41,870 bases of DNA from Arthrobacter sp. ISL-28 (lineage in GTDB: Bacteria > Actinomycetota > Actinomycetes > Actinomycetales > Micrococcaceae), in contig NZ_JAGGPJ010000004.1 of NCBI RefSeq assembly GCF_018613875.1, positions 1-41,870 of the forward strand, given 5' to 3'. The notes beneath the pieces were generated by a model. That model was not told where the DNA came from, searched no databases, and saw only the letters and a list, made by a program, of their open reading frames with translations. Position numbers and translations under genes: made by a program. Below, piece after piece: positions 30,725-38,879 of this stretch. Each line of letters opens with the position of its first letter. Position 1 is the stretch's first letter.

Positions 30725-32209
30725 GTGTCTCACACAATTCCAGCCGGGGCCAGCCGACGGCTCTACAACGAAGACCTTGCACCGGCCGAACATCGTACGT
30801 GGGGTTTCTATTCACTGTTTGCGATGTGGATGTCGGATATTCATTCGCTCGGCGGATACACTTTCGCGGCCGGTCTTTTCGCGTTGGGCCTGGGTGCCTG
30901 GCAGGTGTTCCTTGCGCTGGTGGCGGGGATCATCATCGTGTTTTTCCTGATGAACTTCTCCGGATACGCCGGCCAGAAAACCGGTGTTCCCTATCCCGTG
31001 CTCGCCCGGATCTCGTTTGGAACGTTCGGAGCCAACCTGCCGGCCCTTCTTCGTGCGCTCGTGGCTATCGCCTGGTACGGCATCCAGACATGGCTCGCCT
31101 CCCGGGCCGTGATCATCATCGCCCTGAAGATCTGGCCCGAACTGGAGGTTCTGACGGAGAACAATTTCCTGGGCGAGTCCACGCTGGGCTGGCTGGCCTT
31201 CGTGTTGATGTGGTCGCTCCAGCTTCTACTCCTTCGGAACGGCATGGAGACGATCCGGCGATTCCAGGACTGGGCCGGTCCGGCCGTGTGGGCGGTGATG
31301 GGACTGTTGGTTATCTACATCCTGGTCCGTGCTGGGTGGCAGATTTCCCTCGAACTGCCGGGGGGACAGGCGAAATGGGGGGTGGCACATGCCTTCTTCG
31401 CCGCCGTAGCGCTAACAGTGACGTACTTCTCCACCCTGATGCTCAACTTCTGTGACTTCTCCCGGTTCGCGCCATCCCGGAAGGCCGTGCGCACGGCGAA
31501 CCTGTGGGGGCTGCCGGTGAACTTCATCGCCTTCTCCGTGGTCTCCGTCGTCGTCACGGCCGGAACGTTCCAGGTATATGGGGAGCACATCTATGACCCG
31601 GTTGAGATTGTCGGGCGGATCGACAACATCTGGGCGCTTCTGCTCGGCGCCGTCACCTTCGCGGTCGCAACGCTGGGAATCAATGTTGTGGCAAACTTCG
31701 TCTCGCCGGCCTATGATCTCGCGAACGCTTGGCCGTCGCGGATCGATTTCAAGCGCGGCGGTCTGATCTCCGCAATGATCGCGCTCGTCATTACACCCTG
31801 GAACCTCTTCAACAGCCCAGTGGTGATCAACCTTTTCCTCGGAGGCCTCGGCGCCCTGCTAGGGCCGCTGTTCGGGATCATCATGGTTGACTATTATGTG
31901 CTCCGCAAGCAGCATGTGCTGGTTCGAGACCTCTTCAGCGAAGAGGGGTACTACACGTATCAAGGTGGCTGGAACCAGAAGGCAGTCATCTCGTTCCTCG
32001 TCTCGGCTGTCCCGGCGGTGGTCTTTGCACTCGTCCCCTTATTTGGCGCCGTTTCAGCGTTCTCCTGGTTTGTCGGAGCAATCCTGGCGGCCGTGGTGCA
32101 CTACTTCATCTCACGCCATGACCAGAGCCTGGCCGAGTCGATCAGGGCTGCGGCCGCCGACGAAGCCGAGCCGGGCGGGACATGGACGCAGATTCCGCAG
32201 ACCCGCTGA
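30725..32209 (+). CDS. NCS1-family nucleobase/allantoin/hydantoin-type permease
   Basis: This about 494-residue membrane protein has 12 helices. The family segment AEHRTWGFYSLFAMWMSDIH, the proline-containing loop AGQKTGVPYPVLARISFG and the WYGIQTWLASRAV region are typical of NCS1 cation symporters for cytosine, uracil, allantoin or hydantoins. AGTGAGGA lies 4-5 nt before GTG 30725; a TTG at 30707 in the same frame is an alternative. No catabolic genes for nucleobases lie next to it. A strong hairpin follows. Confidence 0.92.
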   Translation: MSHTIPAGASRRLYNEDLAPAEHRTWGFYSLFAMWMSDIHSLGGYTFAAGLFALGLGAWQVFLALVAGIIIVFFLMNFSGYAGQKTGVPYPVLARISFGTFGANLPALLRALVAIAWYGIQTWLASRAVIIIALKIWPELEVLTENNFLGESTLGWLAFVLMWSLQLLLLRNGMETIRRFQDWAGPAVWAVMGLLVIYILVRAGWQISLELPGGQAKWGVAHAFFAAVALTVTYFSTLMLNFCDFSRFAPSRKAVRTANLWGLPVNFIAFSVVSVVVTAGTFQVYGEHIYDPVEIVGRIDNIWALLLGAVTFAVATLGINVVANFVSPAYDLANAWPSRIDFKRGGLISAMIALVITPWNLFNSPVVINLFLGGLGALLGPLFGIIMVDYYVLRKQHVLVRDLFSEEGYYTYQGGWNQKAVISFLVSAVPAVVFALVPLFGAVSAFSWFVGAILAAVVHYFISRHDQSLAESIRAAAADEAEPGGTWTQIPQTR

Positions 32210-32274
32210 GCCCTGGGAGGGGGTTCTCAGGGGGCGAACTGTCAGGGATTACAGACGACTCTTAGTTATTGTCC

Positions 32275-32317
32275 GACGGCGGTGGGCCGCTTCCAGCGGG
32301 AGCGGCCCGCCGCCGTC
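32275..32317. terminator. 17-bp terminator hairpin after the NCS1 permease gene
   Basis: Arms 32275-32291 and 32301-32317 are complementary at 17 positions, counting one G-U wobble, with a 9-nt loop. The stem is GC-rich. It begins 66 nt after the stop. The 3' flank is moderately T-containing rather than a true T-run. Confidence 0.75.
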
Positions 32318-32503
32318 GTCGTGGGTCTTGTTGGGCTGTCTCAGGGCCACCCATGCCGGTTCTCAAGCAGCCGGCCTGATGCCGTTGCGTGGCGTTCGCC
32401 AAACGTTGCAGAGTCGTCACCGCATCGTCTTGCGGCCCTATCCCCGGTGATTTAACCTGTGTGCTCAGGCTAAATCGAGCCTGCACAATCGGGGGGATGT
32501 GTG

Positions 32504-32752
32504 ATGGCTGAAATCAACGCGGTACTGGCAGGGCTGACGGTCGAAGAGCTCGAGGAGATCAAGGCACTTGGGCCGAATGGGCACCTGGGAAGGCATCTGA
32601 TCGATGCCTTTGACCGCGCCGCAGGCGGTCCGGATGCAGGGAGGGGCTTCTATGTGCTGGACGGCACGGTCAACCCAAATGGCGGACAGGTCCGCATTCT
32701 CCGAAACGACGTTAGGGACCGGATCTTCCAAACGCAGCCGACCCAAGGCTAA
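32504..32752 (+). CDS. Small hypothetical protein
   Basis: I do not recognise this 82-residue soluble protein. It is acidic with helical N-terminus (AVLAGLTVEELEEIKALGP) and a C-terminal segment YVLDGTVNPNGGQVRILRND. GGGGGGA precedes ATG 32504. It stands alone between two hairpins, so it may be a single-gene transcript. Confidence 0.55.
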   Translation: MAEINAVLAGLTVEELEEIKALGPNGHLGRHLIDAFDRAAGGPDAGRGFYVLDGTVNPNGGQVRILRNDVRDRIFQTQPTQG

Positions 32753-32802
32753 ATCCGGCGAGGCGCTCCGGGGCGCTTTGGGATAACACGTCACGTCAGC
32801 GC

Positions 32803-32834
32803 CATGTGCGCAGCAGCGAGCTGCTGCGCACATG
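32803..32834. terminator. Perfect 15-bp inverted repeat with minimal loop
   Basis: CATGTGCGCAGCAGC (32803-32817) and GCTGCTGCGCACATG (32820-32834) are exact complements with only GA between, so the real loop is CGAG after opening one pair. It follows the small hypothetical gene by 50 nt and is a likely terminator. No T-run. Confidence 0.65.
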
Positions 32835-33030
32835 AAGCGCCTTTGGACCCGCCGGTAGCGGATGCATCCAGCAATGTGTCAGGCAACCTGCTGCCCAAAT
32901 TTTCAGCCGGGGTCGCGCCGTGCCTCTCATAAATTCTGCGCACGCTGCTGCGGGTTCCAGGGCGGACCAGTCCCAAATAGACGCCCGTGAGAACTCTGTT
33001 TCAGGCGTGCCTTTTCGCAACCTCTTGCAT

Positions 33031-33052
33031 TATGAGCTGAATCCCATAATAT
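33031..33052. promoter_or_regulatory. Inverted repeat ATTATG-N10-CATAAT upstream of the GntP operon
   Basis: The arms at 33031-33036 and 33047-33052 are exact complements with a 10-nt spacer, about 85 nt before the GntP start. It is an AT-rich island in a GC-rich stretch and suits an operator overlapping a promoter. The IclR regulator at 37942-38760, next to the operon end, is the obvious candidate binder. The rest of 32835-33136 shows no gene. Confidence 0.4.
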
Positions 33053-33136
33053 GAGTTAGGTGATTGTGTCGCTCCTCACGGCCGGCACCTATTCCAAGCC
33101 TTCAATGTCGAAGGCCACAACGATCGGATTCCCCTC

Positions 33137-34588
33137 ATGTCAGACATTGCTGTCTTGATCAATACCGCCGTGGCCGTTCTCGCCGCGGTCGTGCTGATTG
33201 TGCGCTTCAGAGTCAACCCCGTCATTGCCCTGGTCATTGGCTCCGTCTACCTTGGCCTGGCCGTCGGTCTGGGTGTCGAAAAGACCGTGGAAACCATCAC
33301 CTCCGGTTTTGGCGAGATCATGGTCGAGGTGGGCCTGCTCATCGCTTTCGGCGTCCTGATGGGCTCCATCCTCAACCAGAGCGGCGCTATCCGGCGTCTC
33401 GTGGAACACCTCCTCAACACCTTCGGCCCCAAGCGCCTGCCATACACCCTGGGCCTCGCCATCGGTACGCTTCTCCAGTCCATCTTCCTGGACGTCCTGC
33501 TCGTCATTTCTGCCCCGCTTGCCCGCAAGCTGGCCCCAAGAATCGGCAAACTTGGCACCGCCCGGGTGGCCACGGCCATGGCCATTGCCCTCGAGTGCGG
33601 CATCGTGTTCACCGTTCCCGGCGTTGCCTCGCTGGCCTTGGCAGGGCTGCTGAACGTGCCCCTCGGAAAGATGCTGCTGTTCGGCCTCCTGCTGGTCATT
33701 CCAACGATCATCATTTCCATCGCGATCATGACGTTTTTCTTCCGCCGCGGCTTCTGGAACGAGGCGAAGGATGAGGACCACACGTTCGTCGCCGAGGAAG
33801 ACCAGGAGGGCGAAGAGGAAGAATACGACGGCGGCACGAAGCCTTCCGCTTCGGCGGCACCTGGCGCCCGCACACCCGGCTCTAACGGATCTTCTGCCCG
33901 GGCGGCCGGCGCAGCCGTCGCAGTGGCTGATCCTGAGAAGAAGCAGTTCCCGCTGCTCCTGCTCTTCGCTCCGCTCCTGACTTCACTGCTGCTTATCGGC
34001 GCTGGTGCGATCCTGCAGATCCTGAATATTGATGTACCCTGGCTGCAGCTCCTGGGTGAGCCCGTCATCGCCCTGCTGATCGGACTCATCGGCACGTGCC
34101 TCGTCACCCGCTCGGCCATCGGCCAGAAACGCGTGGAAGAGGCCATTACGGTGGGATTCAAGGAAAGCGGGCAGATCCTGATCCTGACCGGTGTCGGTGG
34201 TTCTCTCGCGGCGACGGTAGCCGCTGCAGGCCTCGGCGACATTCTGGGTGGCTTCTTCTCGGCGAGCACCGTCGCCCCACTCCTCGTCGTCTGGGCCATC
34301 GCCGCCGTCCTGCACGTCGCCGTCGGCTCGGTCACCCTGTCTGCCATAACGGCAGCAGGACTGCTCGCTCCCATCGCGCCTGCCATCGGGCTGGACCCGG
34401 TCCTCCTGGCCCTCGCGGCCGGGGCTGGCTCCCTCTTCATGGTCCACGTCACCAGCAACACCTTCTGGCTCCTGCAGTCGCTGTTGGGGCAGAGCGTAAG
34501 GGGAGCGCTGAAATCGGTCACCGTCGGCGTCTCCGTGGCATCCGTCGTCGCGATCCTGCTGATCCTGCTGATGAGCCTGCTGTTCTGA
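33137..34588 (+). CDS. GntP-family permease (gluconate/hydroxy-acid:H+ symporter)
   Basis: This 483-residue membrane protein has GntP features: VGLLIAFGVLMGSILNQSGA, the LPYTLGLAIGTLLQSIFLDV region, and a C-terminal half with HVAVGSVTLSAITAAGLLAP and FMVHVTSNTFWLLQS. A long acidic, Ala/Ser-rich cytoplasmic loop (about residues 210-265) interrupts the protein between its halves. The family moves gluconate and other hydroxy acids. The downstream CoA-transferase and lyase suggest a branched hydroxy acid rather than gluconate. The ATG at 33137 lacks a clear ribosome site. Confidence 0.88.
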   Translation: MSDIAVLINTAVAVLAAVVLIVRFRVNPVIALVIGSVYLGLAVGLGVEKTVETITSGFGEIMVEVGLLIAFGVLMGSILNQSGAIRRLVEHLLNTFGPKRLPYTLGLAIGTLLQSIFLDVLLVISAPLARKLAPRIGKLGTARVATAMAIALECGIVFTVPGVASLALAGLLNVPLGKMLLFGLLLVIPTIIISIAIMTFFFRRGFWNEAKDEDHTFVAEEDQEGEEEEYDGGTKPSASAAPGARTPGSNGSSARAAGAAVAVADPEKKQFPLLLLFAPLLTSLLLIGAGAILQILNIDVPWLQLLGEPVIALLIGLIGTCLVTRSAIGQKRVEEAITVGFKESGQILILTGVGGSLAATVAAAGLGDILGGFFSASTVAPLLVVWAIAAVLHVAVGSVTLSAITAAGLLAPIAPAIGLDPVLLALAAGAGSLFMVHVTSNTFWLLQSLLGQSVRGALKSVTVGVSVASVVAILLILLMSLLF

Positions 34589-34643
34589 CCCGTATTAAGG
34601 CAACGACAGCCCAAGTGCGAACGCTACGAAAAGAAGGAAAACC

Positions 34644-35894
34644 ATGACACAGACACGCATCGCGCCGCTGGAAGGCGTCCGCGTCCTGGAATTAGGCAAC
34701 TACATCGCCGCCCCCACCGCAGGGAGAATGCTTGCCGATTTCGGGGCGGAGGTCATCAAAGTGGAGCGTCCGGACACAGGTGATGAGTTGCGAAACTGGC
34801 GCCTGCACAAGGGCGACACGTCCATGCTGTACCGCACCATCAACCGCAATAAGAAGTCCGTGGTGCTGGACCTGCGCACCGAGGCGGGGAAGCAGGCAGT
34901 GCTCAGGCTTGCCGCGAAATCGGACATCCTCCTTGAAAACTTCCGCCCCGGAACGCTGGAAAAATGGGGCCTCGGCCCCGGCGTGCTCAACGAGGCCAAC
35001 CCTGACCTGATTATCACCAGGATCTCCGCCTTCGGGCAGACGGGACCGCTGTCCGAGCGCCCCGGCTTTGCCGCGGTCGCGGAAGCGTATGGCGGATTCC
35101 GCAACCTCGTGGGAGACCCGGACCGGCCACCGGTACGGGTGGGGGTCTCGATCGGGGACTCCATCGCCGGGCTGTACGCCGCCTTCGGCTCCATGATGAG
35201 CCTGTACCAGCGGGAAGCGCGACGCCGGGACGCCGCCAGCGCTGTGCCGCTCACCGAGCGCATCATCGACGTCGCACTCAATGAGGCCATGTTCTCCATG
35301 ATGGAATCACTCATTCCGGACTATCAGGCCTACGGAGTGGACAGGCAGCGCGTGGGAGGCCGGATGGAAGGGATTGCCCCGTCGAACGCTTACACCTGCC
35401 GGGACGGCGCCAGTATCGTGGTGGCGGGCAACGGTGACTCCATCTTTCAGCGATACATGGAAACCATCGGCCGCCCAGACCTGGCCGCCGACCCGGGACT
35501 GCAGAGCAACGCGGGCCGCTGGGCCCGGCGGGAGGAACTCGACCAGGCCATCGGCACCTGGACCGGAGGACTGGACGCCGCTGGGGCCCTCGCGGCCCTC
35601 GACGCCGCGGGCGTTCCCGCCGGCCCCATCTACACCGCGGCGGACATCAGCAGCGACAGCCAGTATGCCGCCCGCAACATGATCCAAAAATTCGACGTTT
35701 CAACCGGCAACGAAATCCTCTCCGAAGTGGGCTTCCCCGGCATCGTCCCGGTGATCGGCGATCAATCCCTCCCCATCCGGAATCTGGGCCCAGACCTGGG
35801 TGAAAATACAGCAGAAATCCTCTGCGGGCTCCTTGACATGGGTCCAGCCGAGATCAACGCGGCGTCGGGCCGCGAGGAGGCACTCCAGTCATGA
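34644..35894 (+). CDS. CaiB/BaiF (family III) CoA-transferase
   Basis: This 416-residue enzyme opens PLEGVRVLELGNYIAAPTAG and ADFGAEVIKVERPDTGD, followed by NRNKKSVVLDLRTEAGK and LLENFRPGTLEKWG; the catalytic Asp lies in VGVSIGDSIAGLYAA. AAGAAGGAA precedes the ATG. It transfers CoA to a carboxylic acid, using a donor such as succinyl-CoA. The stop overlaps the lyase start as ATGA, so CoA activation and lyase cleavage are likely consecutive steps. Confidence 0.93.
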   Translation: MTQTRIAPLEGVRVLELGNYIAAPTAGRMLADFGAEVIKVERPDTGDELRNWRLHKGDTSMLYRTINRNKKSVVLDLRTEAGKQAVLRLAAKSDILLENFRPGTLEKWGLGPGVLNEANPDLIITRISAFGQTGPLSERPGFAAVAEAYGGFRNLVGDPDRPPVRVGVSIGDSIAGLYAAFGSMMSLYQREARRRDAASAVPLTERIIDVALNEAMFSMMESLIPDYQAYGVDRQRVGGRMEGIAPSNAYTCRDGASIVVAGNGDSIFQRYMETIGRPDLAADPGLQSNAGRWARREELDQAIGTWTGGLDAAGALAALDAAGVPAGPIYTAADISSDSQYAARNMIQKFDVSTGNEILSEVGFPGIVPVIGDQSLPIRNLGPDLGENTAEILCGLLDMGPAEINAASGREEALQS

Positions 35895-36904
35895 ACCACA
35901 ACCGCCAAAGCAGCCCGGATGCAACATCCGTTGCTGGATTGAGCACACCGATCCTCAGGGACGTCACCCTGCGCGACGGGCTTCAGCTCACCGGAAAGCT
36001 TCTCTCCACAGAGCAGAAAGTGGAGACCGTCCGTGAACTCCTGCGCCTCGGCGTTCCGGCCATCGAACTGGGCTCCATGGCTCGCCCGGACCTCGTTCCC
36101 ACCATGGCCAACACCCTCGAGGTGGTCAAGGCACTCACCGCAGAGGAACTGGAAAGATGCTGGATCTGGGTTGCGACCCCGGGACATGTGGCGAAGGCCG
36201 CGGCCGCAGGGGCGAGGAACTTCCAGTACTGTCTCTCGGCGTCGGACTCCCACAACAAGGCCAACATCGGCCGCACGACGGATGAAAGCCTTGCGGCGCT
36301 GCCGCACGCGGTGGAATACGCCAGGGCCGTCAACGGGCAGATCCAGCTGTGCATCGCCACGTCGTTCACCTGCCCCTTCGAAGGCATGGTGCCGGCGGAG
36401 CGCGTCCTGTCCATCGCTAACGACCCGCGCACCGAAGGCACCGCTGACATCGTCCTCTGCGACACGCTCGGCCAGGCCATTCCCGCGCAGGTATCCGGAC
36501 TGGTCGGCCGCGTCCGTGAGGACTCCCCGGCGCGGCGGATCGTCTACCACGGCCACGACACCTGGGGCCTGGGCGTCGCCAACACCCTCGCCGCCATCCA
36601 GGCAGGGGCGGACATGGTCGACGGCGCACTGGGTGGCCTGGGCGGCTGCCCCTTCGCCCCAGGCGCCAGCGGAAACACCTCGAGCGAAGACATTCTCTTC
36701 GCCACCCGTCCCGGCTGGCTCACCACCGAAAGGTTCGCAGGAATCGTGGGTCTGTCAGAAAAACTGCTCGCTGAACTCGGCGAACCCAACCGCTCAAAGG
36801 CAGCCCAAGGCGCCCGGTCCAAGGCTCCGGCCTTCGAATGGGTCATCCCCGCCGACAGCACGGCGCCTTCCACCAGCATGTCCTGCAACACCGGAGGCAA
36901 CTGA
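35891..36904 (+). CDS. HMG-CoA lyase-like (DRE-TIM) enzyme
   Basis: This 337-residue TIM-barrel lyase has ILRDVTLRDGLQL (metal Asp), IELGSMARPDLVPTM, FQYCLSASDSHNKANIG, LCDTLGQAIPAQV, YHGHDTWGLGVANTL and the HMGL hallmark GGLGGCPFAPGASGN with the active-site Cys. Members cleave HMG-CoA or related 3-hydroxy-3-methyl acyl-CoAs such as citramalyl-CoA. Next to a CoA-transferase and GntP permease it implies import, activation and cleavage of a 3-hydroxy-3-methyl-type acid. Confidence 0.9.
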   Translation: MNHNRQSSPDATSVAGLSTPILRDVTLRDGLQLTGKLLSTEQKVETVRELLRLGVPAIELGSMARPDLVPTMANTLEVVKALTAEELERCWIWVATPGHVAKAAAAGARNFQYCLSASDSHNKANIGRTTDESLAALPHAVEYARAVNGQIQLCIATSFTCPFEGMVPAERVLSIANDPRTEGTADIVLCDTLGQAIPAQVSGLVGRVREDSPARRIVYHGHDTWGLGVANTLAAIQAGADMVDGALGGLGGCPFAPGASGNTSSEDILFATRPGWLTTERFAGIVGLSEKLLAELGEPNRSKAAQGARSKAPAFEWVIPADSTAPSTSMSCNTGGN

Positions 36905-36906
36905 CC

Positions 36907-37896
36907 GTGGGCAACAGTTTCCTCGTCACCACCGCCATCCCGGATCCCGGTCTTCAACTGCTCAGCGACGCCGGCCGGGTCACCGTGCTGCCCGACCCTC
37001 CCGACTACATGACGCTGGCGGCGCTCTGCGCCTCAGGCGATTTCGACGTCGTCCTTACCCAGCTGCGCGACGTCATCGATGCCCCGCTCCTGGCGGGCGC
37101 GCGGCTGAAAGGCGTCTCCAACTTCGCCGTCGGGTAGAACAACATCGACGTCGAGGCCGCCACCCGGCGCCGCATCGTGGTGGGCAACACGCCCGGCGTC
37201 CTGACGGATGCGACAGCCGACATCGCCATGCTGCTCATCCTCGGAACCGCCCGCCGCGCCGTGGAGGCGGACCGGCTGGTCCGCGACGGAAAGTTCCACG
37301 GCTGGGAACCGGAACTCCTGCTCGGCCGGGACGTCTCCGGTGCCGTGCTGGGGCTCGCCGGCTTTGGCAGGATTGCCCGGGCCACGGCCAGACGCGCGCT
37401 GGGCTTCGGCATGGAGGTACTCTTCTCCCCGCGGCCGCCGGGTGACCGTGCCGTCAGCGACGAGGAACTCGGCGAGTTCGCGGGCAAGGTCCGGCAGGTG
37501 CCATGGGAGGAACTCGTGGAACGCAGCGACTACCTGTCCGTGCACGTGCCGCTCTCAGATCAGACCCGACATCTGGTGGACGCCGACGTGCTGCGCCGCA
37601 TGAAGCCTGACGCCATCCTGATCAACACCGCCCGCGGGCCGATCGTGCACGAGGCCGCACTCGTGGACGCACTGCGGAACGGTGTGATTGCAGCGGCCGG
37701 GCTGGACGTGTTCGAGGACGAACCGCGGCTGGCCCCGGGGCTGGCGGAATTGCCCAACACCGTCCTTCTGCCGCACGTCGGAAGCGCCACGGTGCGCGTC
37801 CGCAGCGAGATGGCCCGGCTGAGCGCCCTGAACGCCGTGGCCATCGCCGAGGGACGCACGCCCCCGCACGCCGTCAATATCTCTGCCGGACAATGA
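36907..37896 (+). pseudogene. D-2-hydroxyacid dehydrogenase with in-frame TAG at codon 77
   Basis: GTG 36907 follows GGAGG and opens a frame that reads LKGVSNFAVG, then TAG (37135-37137), and then continues in the same frame as NNIDVEAATRRR to 37896. Relatives have a Tyr (TAC) at this place (GYNNIDV), so a single C-to-G change explains it. The rest is intact: NAD-binding GLAGFGRIARATARRA, catalytic Arg in NTARGPIVHEAAL, Glu in VFEDEPRLAPGL and His in LPHVGSAT. Relatives act on glyoxylate, hydroxypyruvate or gluconate-type 2-ketoacids. The TAG may be a real null mutation or a sequencing error. Confidence 0.88.
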
Positions 37897-37941
37897 GCGT
37901 TCTCGTCGCCCCGTGATCGGTGCGTCGGTTTCGGGCAGGCG

Positions 37942-38760
37942 TCAGGCCTCGCCAGGAAACCGGCCACCTATCAATCTCGTCATGTGCTCGGCCGTTGTCA
38001 GCAGCGGTTCCACCCACGCCTCGCACGTCTCCTGCGGCATGCGCAGGGTGGGGCCGCTGATGGTCACTGCCCCGACCAGGCCGGCTGCAGAGTCAAAAAC
38101 CGGAGCGGATAGGCCCGAGGCACCGTCTTCACGTTCACCCACGATGATCGCGAAGCCATCTGTCCGGGTTTTCTTCACGGCGGTGGCCAAATCCTCGGTG
38201 CTGGTGATCGTGGATTCGGTGATCGGCTCCAACGGATCGCGCAGGACGGCTTCCAGGAGGTCCGGGTCCCAGGCCAGGAGTACTCTCCCGGCAGAACCGG
38301 CGTGGAGCGGCAAGACCTTTCCCAAGTGCATCTCACGCCGAAGGGCATGGCGCGTGTCCGCCATGGCCACGCACACCCGGTAGTGCTGCTCTGTTTTGAA
38401 GAAGCATGCGGTCTCGCCGGTGGTGTCCCTAAGGGTCTTGAGCAAAGGGCTGATGACGTCGATGACTTCCATGCCGCGGGTGGCTGGAGCGGCCCAATAA
38501 GCCATCCGCATCCCGATGCGGTAGGCATCCTCCTCCCGGTCCAGGAAGCCCTGGGACATCAGGTTGGCAACCAGACGCTGGACCGTGGAAGTAGGCATCC
38601 CGGTGGCCTCCCGGATGTCCGCCAGCGAGAGCACCGGCTTGGACAGTGAGAACGCATCCAGGATCGATGAAATTTTGCCCAAAACGAGCAAAGTGTTGCT
38701 GCTGGACTTCTCTGAAGATTCGGCCACCGACATACGACTCACGCTAGACGGTGCCTGCAC
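37942..38760 (-). CDS. IclR-family transcriptional regulator
   Basis: This 272-residue regulator (or 263 from the ATG at 38733) has the wHTH LADIREATGMPTSTVQRLVA followed by an effector domain with HAGSAGRVLLAWDPDLLEAV and SGLSAPVFDSAAGLVGAVTI. It converges on the end of the GntP operon and is its likely regulator. Its sequence is unrelated in detail to the island IclR at 7606-8394. Confidence 0.92.
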   Translation of the reverse strand: MQAPSSVSRMSVAESSEKSSSNTLLVLGKISSILDAFSLSKPVLSLADIREATGMPTSTVQRLVANLMSQGFLDREEDAYRIGMRMAYWAAPATRGMEVIDVISPLLKTLRDTTGETACFFKTEQHYRVCVAMADTRHALRREMHLGKVLPLHAGSAGRVLLAWDPDLLEAVLRDPLEPITESTITSTEDLATAVKKTRTDGFAIIVGEREDGASGLSAPVFDSAAGLVGAVTISGPTLRMPQETCEAWVEPLLTTAEHMTRLIGGRFPGEA

Positions 38761-38879
38761 GCGGGTCCAATCGCTTCAGCGGAGTGGGGCTCCTCAAATG
38801 CCACGGACGGGATAGTGTCTCGGTTCGTTTGCTCCTGCCCTGCGGGCTCGGACCGAACTCTGGCTGCGGAGCCGAACCG

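Noticed and set aside
33247..34614. Minus-strand open frame of 455 codons
   Set aside because: It is antisense to the GntP permease; the Arg/Ser/Pro/Ala-rich translation has no protein-family features.
37135..37137. Programmed readthrough or unusual amino acid at the TAG
   Set aside because: No downstream stem or other signal was seen, and pyrrolysine is not expected in this lineage. A single-base lesion or error is simpler.
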